Shown: in pieces, positions 45,671 to 53,225 of the stretch
How the letters are laid out: every line of letters begins with the position of its first letter
Numbering within the stretch: the first letter of the stretch is position 1
Assembly: GCF_018619185.1 (NCBI RefSeq)
Contig: NZ_JAAXYC010000019.1
Location: forward strand, 1-53,379
Reading direction: 5' to 3'
DNA length: 53,379 nucleotides
From: Streptomyces sp. McG3
Lineage (GTDB): Bacteria; Actinomycetota; Actinomycetes; Streptomycetales; Streptomycetaceae
The notes under the pieces: model-generated
Databases searched by the model: none
Seen by the model: only the letters and a program-made list of their open reading frames with translations
What the model was told of the DNA's origin: nothing
Program-made: the position numbers and the translations under genes

Positions 45671-45684
45671 TTACTGATCAGTAA
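45671..45684. promoter_or_regulatory. Perfect palindrome, probable TetR-type operator
   Basis: TTACTGATCAGTAA, a perfect 14-base palindrome, 11 bases upstream of the F420-type oxidoreductase start on the minus strand. TTACT/AGTAA arms are typical of TetR-family sites. No TetR gene is in the window, so the regulator would act from elsewhere. Confidence 0.6.
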
Positions 45685-45797
45685 CGTCCCTTTCTCCGGA
45701 CTCTAGCGCGGGTGACGGAGTTCCGGCAGGCCCGGCGGACCTCCGGTTGTCCACAGGCCTCCACCCGGTGGGGTCATGGCCAGTAATCTCAGCGCCC

Positions 45798-46781
45798 ATG
45801 GAGCAGAGGCATCTCGGCCGTACCGGCCTTCGCGTGTCCCGGGTCGGGCTCGGCACCCTCACCTGGGGCCGGGACACGGACGAGCACGACGCCGCCGACC
45901 AGCTCAAGACCTTCTGGGACGCGGGCGGCACCCTGGTGGACACCGCCGATGTGTACGGGGGCGGCGAGGCCGAATATCTGCTCGGGCGCCTCGTCGGGAG
46001 TCTGGTCCCCCGTCAGGATCTGGTCCTCGCCACGAAGGCGGGCAACGTCCCGGACCCCTATCGCCGCTTCAACGGTTCGCGCGGGCACCTGCTGGCCGCT
46101 CTGGACGCGTCACTGGAACGGCTCGGCACGGACTACGTGGACCTGTGGCAGGTCCACGCCTTCGACCCGGAGACCCCGTTGGAGGAGACCCTCCAGGCGG
46201 TGGACCTCGCCGTGTCCTCCGGCCGCGTCCGGTACGCGGGGGTGTCGAACTTCTGCGGCTGGCAGCTGGCGAAGGCCGCCACCTGGCAGCTCGCCGCGCC
46301 CGGGGTGCGCACCCGGCTGGCCAGTACGCAGATGGAGTACTCGCTGCTCCAGCGGGGCATCGAGCGCGAGGTGCTGCCCGCCGCGCTGGACCTCGGGATC
46401 GGGCTGCTGCCGTCCTCGCCGCTGGGGCGCGGTGTGCTCACCGGCAAGTACCGCCAGGGCACCCCGTCCGACTCCCGGGGCGCGTCGACACGGCTCGCCC
46501 CGTTCGTCGAGCCGTATCTCGACGACGCGGCGGCCCGCATCACCGACGCGGTGGCGACGGCGGCGGACGGGCTGGCGACGAGTCCGCTCCAGGTGGCGCT
46601 CGCCTGGGTCCGGGACCGGCCCGGGGTGGCGGCACCGATCGTCGGTGCGCGCAACGCCGGGCAGCTCGCGGAGGCTTTGTCAGTGGAGGCGCTTAGTCTT
46701 CCCTACGAGATCTGCCAGGCGCTCGACGATGTGTCGGCGCCCGTGCACCGCTATCCCGACCAGGACTGGAGCACGCTGTGA
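45798..46781 (+). CDS. Aldo/keto reductase
   Basis: A 327-residue NADPH-dependent oxidoreductase with a TIM barrel. The catalytic tetrad is visible: D48 (LVDTADVYG), Y53, K80 (LATKAG) and H120 (LWQVHAFD). GVSNFCGWQLAKA and PSSPLGRGVLTGKYR are family motifs; APIVGARNAGQL is the cofactor loop. The ATG at 45798 has no ribosome site, but TAATCT lies 8 bases upstream, so the message may be leaderless. Its stop overlaps the start of the RecD2-like gene by 4 bases. Confidence 0.9.
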   Translation: MEQRHLGRTGLRVSRVGLGTLTWGRDTDEHDAADQLKTFWDAGGTLVDTADVYGGGEAEYLLGRLVGSLVPRQDLVLATKAGNVPDPYRRFNGSRGHLLAALDASLERLGTDYVDLWQVHAFDPETPLEETLQAVDLAVSSGRVRYAGVSNFCGWQLAKAATWQLAAPGVRTRLASTQMEYSLLQRGIEREVLPAALDLGIGLLPSSPLGRGVLTGKYRQGTPSDSRGASTRLAPFVEPYLDDAAARITDAVATAADGLATSPLQVALAWVRDRPGVAAPIVGARNAGQLAEALSVEALSLPYEICQALDDVSAPVHRYPDQDWSTL

Positions 46782-49120
46782 CTGCGCTTCCCGGGGAGAC
46801 CCCCGGCACCGTCGGCACGGACACACCACAGGACACCGTGTCCCCGCCGGAGGCCGGTGCCGAAGGCCCCGAGCACGCCGAAGCGCCCGACGCGTCTGCC
46901 GCGCCCGATACGCCCGACGCTCCTGACGCGCCCGAAGGCACCGAGTCGTCCGGCACTCCGGCGGACGTCGAGGACGACGCGCGGGAGGACGCGGAGGGCG
47001 ATGCGGAGGAGGACGCGGAGGGCGATGCGGAGGAGGACGCGGAGGGCGATGCGACCGCTGACGCCGCGCCCGCCGAAGCGACGCCCGCCGCCGAGCTCTC
47101 GGAGGCGCAGGCCGAGCTGGCCGCCCAGCGCGAGCTGCGGGAGCGGATCGAGCAGCGCAAGGCGGAGAAGGCCGCGCCCATCGCCGCCGGCACGGGGCTG
47201 AGCGGCACGGCCGCCGATCTGCTCGCGGCCGTCCGCGCCGTGGAGAGCGGCGAGAAGGCGGGCACCGCGTTCTTCGATTCGCCCGCTCCGGCCGCCCGGC
47301 GTCCCGCACCGGCCGCCGCACAGCCGCCCCGGGCCCCGGCGCCCGCCGCCGCCCCGACGGCACGGGCCGCCACCCCCGAAGCCCTGGACGCGGTGCGCGC
47401 GGTGCTCACGGAGGGCGGGGCCCCCGAGGCGCTGGCCGGCCCGGCCGTCGGCTCGCTGGGCGAGCAGGCGGCCGAGCTGCTGCGCACCGACCCCTGGCAG
47501 CTGCTGGCGGTGCCCGGGGTGCGGCCCGAGCAGGCCGACGGCTTCGCACGGGCCCTGCTGGGTGCCGCCTGCGGCCCGGACGACGGCCGCAGGACGTCGG
47601 CCCTGGTCGGCTGGCTGCTGGAGCGCGCCGCCCTCCAGGGCCACACGGCCCTGGACGCCGGGACCGTACGGGCGGCGCTCGCCGAGCGTGCGGTCGGCGA
47701 CCCGGACGCGGCGGTGCGGGACGCCGTCGAGGAGGGCGTCGCCCTGGTCTTCCGGGAAGGCGAGGAGCTGGAGCCGGACGACACCGAAGCGGAGGACGGC
47801 GAAGCGGACCTCGCGGAGGACGCCGACGCGGCCCCGGAGCCGGTCCAGGTGCTGCTGGGCCTGGACCGCTACGCCCTGGCCGAGGAGAGCCTCGCCGACG
47901 GCCTGGCCCGGCTGGTCAACGCCTGCGAGAAGGCCGCCGACTGGACGGAAGCGGCCGCCGCGGCCCCCAGCCCGTCGGCCGCCGAGCTGATCCGCACGAC
48001 CGCCGCGGCCGGACTGGTCGCGCACAGCGGCGGCGAGGCGGCCCGGGCCGAGCCCGCCGCCCTGATCGCGGCGGCGCGCGGCCTGGGGCTGCGGGCCCTG
48101 GGCGCCACCCACAGCGAGGACGGCCGCCGGAGGCTCGCGGCGGCCACCGGCGATCCGGACACGGCGGTCACACTGGCCGGTCTGCTGTCCGGTGCGCAGG
48201 GCCCCGGCCGGGACGAGGACGGGGCGCTCGCCCTGGACCTGCTGGTCGTGCTGGACGCCCCGCAGCTGGACGTGGAGGGTGCGGCGGTCCTCGTCGAGGC
48301 GCTGGCCGACGGCGCCCGGCTGGTGCTGAGCGGCGACCCGGGCGTGCTGGGCTCGGCGGGCGCCGGGCGGGTGTTCGCCGATGTGCTGGCCTCCCACGCC
48401 TGCCCGCAGGTCGTCTCCCGGACCCCGGACCCCGGGCCGATCGGCGAACTGGTCTCCGGCATCGGCATCGGCGAGCTGAACCAGGTCGACGCCCCGGGCA
48501 AGGAGGTGGTGATCGTCCCGGTCCGCGACGCGGGCGAAGCCGTCCACCGCACCGTGCAGCTGGTCGCCGACTCGGTGCCCCGGGCGTTCTCCATCCCCGC
48601 CGAGGAGACCCAGGTGATCACCGTGGGCCACGGCGGGGCCGCCGGGACCAGGGCGCTGAACGAGGCCCTGAAGCAGCGGCTCAACCCGGGCCCCGGCCGC
48701 TTCGGCGGTTTCGACCCGGGCGACCGCGTGGTCCATGTGCCCGCGCCCGGCCGGACGGTGCCCGGGGTGGTGCGCTCGGCCGACGCCGAGGGGCTGCGGC
48801 TGGACTGCGGGGGCGTCCCCGTCGTCGTACCGCAGGAGCGGGTGGAGTCGTCGGTGCGGCACGGCTGGGCCCTCAGCGCCCATCAGGCGGCCGGGATGCG
48901 CTGGCCCGCCGCGGTGGTGGTGCTGCCGGGCGACGCCGCGCAGGGGCTGAGCAGGCCCTGGGTGTACACCGCGTTCGGCCGGGGCGAGCGGCATCTGTCC
49001 GTGGTGCACGGGGTGGACCAGGCGCTCCCGCACGCGGTGGCGCAGGTTCCGGCCCCGGAGCGGACGACTCGGCTGCGCCCGTTGCTGGAGGCGCTCCCGA
49101 CGCCCGACGCGTCGTCCTAG
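46778..49120 (+). CDS. RecD2-related helix-hairpin-helix protein with eroded helicase motifs
   Basis: A 780-residue protein. Residues 1-130 are acidic and Ala-rich with a repeat. HhH region LLRTDPWQLLAVPGVRPEQADGFA (234-257) matches RecD2. A helicase-like part follows, but its key motifs are changed. The Walker A position reads LVAHSGGEAARA (413-424). Walker B reads LLVVLDAPQL (488-497), without the D-E pair. Motif III reads LSGDPGVLGSAGAG (517-530). The SH3-like insert (GDRVVHVPAPGRTVPG) and final UvrD_C part (ALSAHQAAGM, WVYTAFGRGE) are preserved. It is probably a non-catalytic DNA-binding scaffold. The start GTG overlaps the aldo/keto reductase stop by 4 bases, so they are translationally coupled. 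Confidence 0.75.
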   Translation: MTALPGETPGTVGTDTPQDTVSPPEAGAEGPEHAEAPDASAAPDTPDAPDAPEGTESSGTPADVEDDAREDAEGDAEEDAEGDAEEDAEGDATADAAPAEATPAAELSEAQAELAAQRELRERIEQRKAEKAAPIAAGTGLSGTAADLLAAVRAVESGEKAGTAFFDSPAPAARRPAPAAAQPPRAPAPAAAPTARAATPEALDAVRAVLTEGGAPEALAGPAVGSLGEQAAELLRTDPWQLLAVPGVRPEQADGFARALLGAACGPDDGRRTSALVGWLLERAALQGHTALDAGTVRAALAERAVGDPDAAVRDAVEEGVALVFREGEELEPDDTEAEDGEADLAEDADAAPEPVQVLLGLDRYALAEESLADGLARLVNACEKAADWTEAAAAAPSPSAAELIRTTAAAGLVAHSGGEAARAEPAALIAAARGLGLRALGATHSEDGRRRLAAATGDPDTAVTLAGLLSGAQGPGRDEDGALALDLLVVLDAPQLDVEGAAVLVEALADGARLVLSGDPGVLGSAGAGRVFADVLASHACPQVVSRTPDPGPIGELVSGIGIGELNQVDAPGKEVVIVPVRDAGEAVHRTVQLVADSVPRAFSIPAEETQVITVGHGGAAGTRALNEALKQRLNPGPGRFGGFDPGDRVVHVPAPGRTVPGVVRSADAEGLRLDCGGVPVVVPQERVESSVRHGWALSAHQAAGMRWPAAVVVLPGDAAQGLSRPWVYTAFGRGERHLSVVHGVDQALPHAVAQVPAPERTTRLRPLLEALPTPDASS
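46985..47053 (+). repeat. 24-bp tandem repeat, 2.9 copies, in coding sequence
   Basis: Unit of 24 bases at 46985-47008 and 47009-47032 and a 21-base third copy at 47033-47053, identical over the shared length. It encodes an E-D-A-E-G-D-A-E-type acidic repeat at residues 70-92 of the RecD2-like protein. The identity suggests recent slippage or unequal exchange. Confidence 0.9.
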
Positions 49121-49133
49121 CGGTTGGGCTGAT

Positions 49134-49190
49134 CCGGACAGCGGTGGGGCCCCGGTGCGCTGTGCGCCGGGGCCCCACCGTCATGTCCGG
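49134..49190 (+). terminator. Terminator of the RecD2-like gene
   Basis: An outer arm CCGGACA/TGTCCGG (49134-49140, 49184-49190), an internal asymmetry, then a perfect 14-bp stem, 49142-49155 with 49167-49180. It starts about 14 bases after the stop. Confidence 0.85.
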
Positions 49191-49273
49191 TGCGGGAGGG
49201 AGGACGAAGGTCGGAGGCCGCCCACCGAGGGCCCGGCGGAGGGCGTGTCCGGTCCCGATCCGCCGGGCACGCC

Positions 49274-49912
49274 CTAGTCCTCGTCCGACTCGTCCTCCTC
49301 GTCGAAGACCGCGCTGACGTCGAAGCGGCAGACCACCAGTTCCGGGTCGGCGTCCTCGAACGGGGCGCCGAGCCACTCCCCCGGCTCCGGCGGCGCTTCC
49401 CCGGCCGAGACCCAGAGGGTGGAGTCGCCCTCCTCCAGGCCGAACTCCTTGTGCCGGGAGGCGATCTCGTCCGGTTCGTACTCGCCGAAGAGCACGCCGA
49501 GCGCGGCGTGGACGCTGGTGCCGACCACCGGGGCCGTGTCCTGTCCGCCGCCCGGACCCGCGTCGAGGTCGGCGAGGCGCTGAGCCTGTGCGAGCAGCCG
49601 CGGGGGCTCCGCGACCACGTAGTCGCGCCGGATCAGGACGCTGAGCGCGCTGGGCTCGGCGGGACCGGCGTAAGGAGGGAGGGAGTCGTCCGCGCCGGGG
49701 ATCTCGAAGGGGGTGACTTCGTCGTAGCGCTCGTAGAGGAGTTCGTCGTAGACCTCGGCGGCAGCGGCAAGGGCGTTGAACGCGTCGTAGACGGCGGGGT
49801 CGTCGTCCCCGGTGCGGCGTTCGACCGCGTCGAGGTGGCGGTCGATCGCGGCTTTGACCGCCTCGGCGGCGGCACGTACCTCGGCAGCGGTGGGCTGCGC
49901 AGCATCAGACAT
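49274..49912 (-). CDS. Acidic conserved hypothetical protein
   Basis: About 212 residues from the ATG at 49912 (MSDAAQPTAAEV), with no clear ribosome site. Residues 10-75 are helical (AAEAVKAAIDRHLDAVERR, VYDAFNALAAAAEVYDELLYERYDEVTPFEI). A mixed alpha/beta part follows (LSVLIRRDYVVAEPPRLLAQAQRLADLD, VHAALGVLFGEYEPDEIASRHKEFGLEEGDSTLWV). The last 30 residues are strongly acidic (FDEEDESDED). No enzyme motif is visible. It is divergent from the DUF5703 gene, 47 bases apart. Confidence 0.75.
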   Translation of the reverse strand: MSDAAQPTAAEVRAAAEAVKAAIDRHLDAVERRTGDDDPAVYDAFNALAAAAEVYDELLYERYDEVTPFEIPGADDSLPPYAGPAEPSALSVLIRRDYVVAEPPRLLAQAQRLADLDAGPGGGQDTAPVVGTSVHAALGVLFGEYEPDEIASRHKEFGLEEGDSTLWVSAGEAPPEPGEWLGAPFEDADPELVVCRFDVSAVFDEEDESDED

Positions 49913-49959
49913 AGTGCAGACGCTATCCGTACCGGGGCTCTGCCCGCACAATAGATGCG

Positions 49960-50148
49960 ATGCCGGAATACGAATTCGTCGACGTGTACGTGCCGCGCGG
50001 GGTCTCCCGCAAGGAAGCGGCCCGACTCCTGACCGACCACGCCGAGTACGGACACTGGGAACTGGACCGCCTGACGCTCCGCAGGGACGGCAGCCGCAGG
50101 GTGCGGCTGCGCAGACGGATCATCCGTCAGCTACGGGCCACCTGGTGA
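49960..50148 (+). CDS. DUF5703-family small basic protein
   Basis: A 62-residue protein: MPEYEFVDVYVPRGVSRKEAARLLTDHAEYGHWELDRL, then a very basic C-terminal RRDGSRRVRLRRRIIRQLRATW. Compact beta-alpha-beta with an Arg-rich end suggests nucleic-acid or protein binding. Such short proteins are common in actinobacteria and I recognise only the domain name. It stands alone before a strong terminator. Confidence 0.8.
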   Translation: MPEYEFVDVYVPRGVSRKEAARLLTDHAEYGHWELDRLTLRRDGSRRVRLRRRIIRQLRATW

Positions 50149-50150
50149 CC

Positions 50151-50184
50151 GGGAGCGGGCCCCGCGGTCGCGGGGCCCGCTCCC
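50151..50184. terminator. Bidirectional terminator, DUF5703 gene and long chaplin gene
   Basis: A 15-16 bp perfect stem, 50151-50166 with 50169-50184, and a very tight loop, in the 70-base gap between convergent stop codons. Confidence 0.8.
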
Positions 50185-50218
50185 TCACCTGGGCTGTGCG
50201 CTGCTGCGCCCGCCCGGA

Positions 50219-51031
50219 TCAGGCGGCGCTGCGCGAGCGGCGGTAGAGAACCGATCCGGCACCGGCGAGCAGCAGTCCGGCACTGGCCGGGATGAGCAGT
50301 TCGAGCCCGCCCCCACCGGTCTGTGCGAGCTGCTCCCCGGGGATGTGCTGGGTCTCGGGAGCGTTCGGCTCGGGCGGCTGGTTGGCCGGCGGGGTGACCG
50401 GCTTCTCCGGCGTGACCGGGGGCTTCTCGGGCTGCTCGGGCGGCGGGGGCGGAGCCTCGCCGCCGTTGGAGCAGCTGTTGCCGAAGACCGGGTTCAGCAG
50501 ACCGCCGATGGTGACGCTGTTCCCGCAGAGGTTCACGGGGATGTCGATCGGTGCCTGGATCAGGTTGCCGGAGAGGATGCCGGGCGAGCCCTGGGCGGTC
50601 CCCTCGGCCGTGGCGCCGCCGCCCGGGGCCCGGTGACGGCCGGTGCCGGGCTCGGAGTGCCGGTCCGACGTCTCGGTGTGCCCGTCCGAGGCGGTGGTGT
50701 CGCCGGCCAGGGCGCCGTTTCCGGAGCCTCCCGGGACCGAGCGGGTCTCGGGAGCCGCCGAGCGGTCCCCGGAGCGGTCGGATTCTGCTGATCCGTTTCC
50801 GCAGTCGTTTCCGCTGGCGGGGTTCAGCAGACCGCCGACGCTGACGGAGTTGCCGCAGACGTTGACCGGGACGTCGATCGGGATCTGGACCGAGTTGCCG
50901 GACAGCACGCCCGGAGAGCCGGAGGCGGTACCGGCCGCCCCCGAGTCGGCGTGGGCGTATCCGCCACTCAGCGCGAGCACTCCGCCCGCAGCCGCCATGG
51001 TGATCAGGCCTTTACGAGTGACCTGTCGCAT
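50219..51031 (-). CDS. chpC: Long chaplin, cell-wall anchored (ChpC-type)
   Basis: A 270-residue hydrophobic cell-surface protein that lowers surface tension so aerial hyphae can rise. The signal peptide ends AHA (about 28). Chaplin domain 1 is about 36-79 (C59 and C77), and domain 2 about 147-189 (C169 and C187), each with SGNxxQxPIDxPVN and LLNPxxGNxC. A Pro-rich wall-spanning stretch follows, then the sorting signal LAQTG (235-239), a hydrophobic helix and RRSRSAA. Streptomyces class E sortases recognise LAXTG. The inter-domain linker (about 80-146) is long and rich in S, G and H. ChpC is the best match by position next to chpH; ChpA or ChpB is the alternative. Confidence 0.9.
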   Translation of the reverse strand: MRQVTRKGLITMAAAGGVLALSGGYAHADSGAAGTASGSPGVLSGNSVQIPIDVPVNVCGNSVSVGGLLNPASGNDCGNGSAESDRSGDRSAAPETRSVPGGSGNGALAGDTTASDGHTETSDRHSEPGTGRHRAPGGGATAEGTAQGSPGILSGNLIQAPIDIPVNLCGNSVTIGGLLNPVFGNSCSNGGEAPPPPPEQPEKPPVTPEKPVTPPANQPPEPNAPETQHIPGEQLAQTGGGGLELLIPASAGLLLAGAGSVLYRRSRSAA

Positions 51032-51100
51032 AGGTTCGTTTCCTGCCTTCTGGCTTCCGAAAAACCCCCGGACATGACCGTGCGGGAGCCGAATGCCGAA

Positions 51101-51135
51101 CGGTCCCGGAGCGCATGGAGTGCACTCCGGGACCG
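51101..51135 (-). terminator. Terminator between the short and long chaplin genes
   Basis: An 11-bp stem, 51101-51111 with 51125-51135, and a short inner GCA/TGC stem. It follows the short chaplin stop by 36 bases, so the two chaplins have separate transcripts. Confidence 0.7.
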
Positions 51136-51170
51136 GTCGAGCTCAAACCCTTACGGGTTGACGTTCAACG

Positions 51171-51404
51171 TCAGGCGTTGATGCAGGTGTTGCCGAAGGT
51201 GGGGTTCAGCAGACCGATCACGGAGACCGTGTTGCCGCACAGGTTGATCGGCACGTGGACCGGAACCTGGACGACGTTGCCGGAGAGCACGCCGGGGCTG
51301 CCGATGGCAGCACCCTGGGCGCCCGCGTCGGCGGAAGCCATGCCCGCACCCGCGAGAACGAGGCCACCCGTAGCAGCCGCAACTGCGACGACCTTCTTGA
51401 TCAT
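51171..51404 (-). CDS. chpH: Short chaplin (ChpH-type)
   Basis: A 77-residue precursor. The signal peptide ends ASA (about 25). The mature protein is about 52 residues with one chaplin domain: GSPGVLSGNVVQVPVHVPINLCGNTVSVIGLL with the disulphide pair C56 and C74, which is needed for amyloid-like assembly at the air-water interface. It is essential-type together with ChpE in S. coelicolor. The ATG follows AGGAGGAAT. Position next to a long chaplin matches the chpC-chpH pair. The region upstream carries an ECF-type promoter candidate and a leader hairpin. Confidence 0.93.
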   Translation of the reverse strand: MIKKVVAVAAATGGLVLAGAGMASADAGAQGAAIGSPGVLSGNVVQVPVHVPINLCGNTVSVIGLLNPTFGNTCINA

Positions 51405-51425
51405 GATTCCTCCTAGTTGGAAAAT

Positions 51426-51481
51426 GCGGTCCCAGCCGCGGACCGCAAACCTTGTAACGAGGAGGATTTGGCGGGGCTACG
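51426..51481 (-). promoter_or_regulatory. Candidate developmental (ECF-type) promoter and leader hairpin of the short chaplin
   Basis: On the minus strand CGTAGC (51481-51476) and CGTTAC (51459-51454) are separated by 16 bases, close to the CGTAAC-16-CGTTGA type I recall for the sporulation sigma factor BldN. Transcription would begin near 51447. The leader would open with a 7-bp hairpin, GCGGTCC (51426-51432) with GGACCGC (51440-51446). Confidence 0.5.
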
Positions 51482-51557
51482 TGTGAACGGCTCGTTTCAC
51501 TCGTTCGGACATGTCCGCACAGGTGGACGAATCAACGGTGAATCGGTCAGGGAGCGG

Positions 51558-52892
51558 TCAGGAGTGGTCGATGAACCGGTCGAGCACCCGCACGCCGAAC
51601 TGCAGACCGTCGACCGGGACCCGCTCGTCGACGCCGTGGAACATCCCGGCGAAGTCCAGCTCCGGCGGCAGCTTCAGCGGGGCGAAGCCGAAGCCCCGGA
51701 TGCCGAGGTCGTCGAAGGACTTGGCGTCGGTGCCGGCCGAGAGCATGTACGGCACGGCACGGGCGATGGGGTCCTCGGCGACCAGCGCGGTCTGCATGGC
51801 ATCGACCAGCGCGCCGTCGAACGTGGTCTCCAGGGCCTTGTCCGCGTGCACGTCCTCGCGCCGGACGTTGGGCCCGAGGATCCGGTCCAGGTCCGCGAGG
51901 AACTCCTCCTCGTACCCGGGGAGGTAGCGGCCGTCGACGTGGGCGGTCGCCTGCCCCGGGATGACGTTGACCTTGTAGCCGGCGCCGAGCTGCGTGGGGT
52001 TGGCGGTGTTCTGGAGGGAGGCGCCGATCAGCTTGGCGATGCCGCCCAGCTTGGCGAGCGTCGCGTCCATGTTCTCCGGGTCCAGCTCGGTGCCCAGCGC
52101 GTCGGAGAGCTCGTCCAGGAAGTGGCGCAGCGTCTTGGTGACCCGCACCGGGAACTTGTGCCGGCCCAGCCGGCCGACCGCCTCGGACAGCTCCGTGATG
52201 GCGTTGTCCTTGTGGATCATCGAACCGTGTCCGGCGGTACCGTCCACGGTCAGCTTCATCCAGTGCATGCCCTTCTGGGCCGTCTCCACCAGGTACAGCC
52301 GCAGGTTCTCGTTGACGGTGAAGGAGAAGCCGCCGACCTCGCTGATCGCCTCGGTGACGCCCTCGAAGAGCCCGGGGTGGTTGTCGACGAGGTAGCGCGC
52401 CCCGTACGTCCCGCCGGCCTCCTCGTCCGCGAGGAAGGCGAGCACGATGTCGCGCGGGGGCTTGCGGCCGGTGCGCATGCGCTCGCGGACGACCGCGAGA
52501 GTCATCGCGTCCATGTCCTTCATGTCGACCGCGCCCCGGCCCCAGACGCAGCCGTCCGCGATCTCCCCGGAGAACGGGTCGTGCGTCCAGTCCGCCGCGT
52601 TGGCCGGGACGACGTCGGTGTGCCCGTGGATCAGGAGCGCCGGGCGGGAGGGGTCCTCACCCTCGATCCGGGCGACCGTGGAGGCCCGCCCCTTGTGCGA
52701 CTCGAAGATCTTCGGCTCCAGGCCGACCTCCGCGAGCTTCTCCGCGACGTACTCGGCCGCGAGCCGCTCACCGGGGCCGGAGTGGTCGCCGTAGTTGCTG
52801 GTGTCGATCCGGATCAGGTCACGACAGAGGTCGACGACCTCCCTCTCGGCGTTGCCGCCGGTGACGGCCTTGCCCGTGCTGCTCTCGCTCAC
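51558..52892 (-). CDS. M20-family metallopeptidase (ArgE/DapE/ACY1/CPG2-like)
   Basis: A 444-residue di-zinc amidohydrolase. It starts at the GTG at 52892 with GGAAGGA upstream; the longer frame has no support. Zinc ligands of the family are H91 in LLIHGHTDVVP, D123 in GRGAVDMKDM, E158 in LADEEAGG, and H419 in GMFHGVDERVP. HGSMIHKDNAI and the dimerisation domain lie between. It probably hydrolyses acyl-amino acids or dipeptides in the cytosol; the exact substrate is unknown. It is divergent from the tRNA gene. Confidence 0.92.
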   Translation of the reverse strand: MSESSTGKAVTGGNAEREVVDLCRDLIRIDTSNYGDHSGPGERLAAEYVAEKLAEVGLEPKIFESHKGRASTVARIEGEDPSRPALLIHGHTDVVPANAADWTHDPFSGEIADGCVWGRGAVDMKDMDAMTLAVVRERMRTGRKPPRDIVLAFLADEEAGGTYGARYLVDNHPGLFEGVTEAISEVGGFSFTVNENLRLYLVETAQKGMHWMKLTVDGTAGHGSMIHKDNAITELSEAVGRLGRHKFPVRVTKTLRHFLDELSDALGTELDPENMDATLAKLGGIAKLIGASLQNTANPTQLGAGYKVNVIPGQATAHVDGRYLPGYEEEFLADLDRILGPNVRREDVHADKALETTFDGALVDAMQTALVAEDPIARAVPYMLSAGTDAKSFDDLGIRGFGFAPLKLPPELDFAGMFHGVDERVPVDGLQFGVRVLDRFIDHS

Positions 52893-53027
52893 GCTGGTTC
52901 CTTCCACTGTCGCTGTGGTGCTCCCCCTCATCCTCCCGCGCCCGCGGCCCGCACCCAAGGCCGCACACCCCCCGTCACGCACCGTTCACAGCCATCGGGG
53001 CGTGATCGAGCACCCTCGAATGTTTGC

Positions 53028-53033
53028 TATGGT
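53028..53033 (+). promoter_or_regulatory. Candidate -10 box of the tRNA-Leu gene
   Basis: TATGGT, 43 bases before the tRNA 5' end, in a locally AT-rich stretch. The -35 is not clear. Confidence 0.3.
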
Positions 53034-53075
53034 TTTCCACGTCGGAACGGGCACGGCCCGCGAGACAGACACCTT

Positions 53076-53163
53076 GTCCGGGTGGCGGAATGGCAGACGC
53101 GCTAGCTTGAGGTGCTAGTGCCCTTTATCGGGCGTGGGGGTTCAAGTCCCCCCTCGGACACCA
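53076..53163 (+). tRNA. tRNA-Leu (anticodon GAG), with encoded CCA
   Basis: A class II tRNA. Acceptor GTCCGGG (53076-53082) pairs with CTCGGAC (53153-53159) with one G-U; discriminator A 53160 and CCA at 53161-53163. Anticodon stem CTAGC/GCTAG encloses the loop TTGAGGT with anticodon GAG at 53109-53111. A long variable arm has the stem GCCC/GGGC. The T-arm GGGGG-TTCAAGT-CCCCC is intact. It reads CUC and CUU. Confidence 0.97.
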
Positions 53164-53167
53164 GCAG

Positions 53168-53193
53168 GAGCCCCACTTCGGTGGGGCTCTTTT
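53168..53193 (+). terminator. Intrinsic terminator of tRNA-Leu
   Basis: A 9-bp stem, GAGCCCCAC (53168-53176) with 53181-53189, a TTCG tetraloop and then TTTT. It begins 4 bases after the tRNA. Confidence 0.95.
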
Positions 53194-53225
53194 GCGTCAC
53201 CGGGCGACCACGGAGAGGGGCGACC

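Noticed and set aside
46985..47053. Short direct repeats as a possible CRISPR array
   Set aside because: Units are contiguous with no spacers, in frame inside a gene, and no cas genes are present.
50219..51404. A sortase gene expected near the anchored chaplin
   Set aside because: No sortase catalytic motif is found in the window; the anchor enzyme must be encoded elsewhere.
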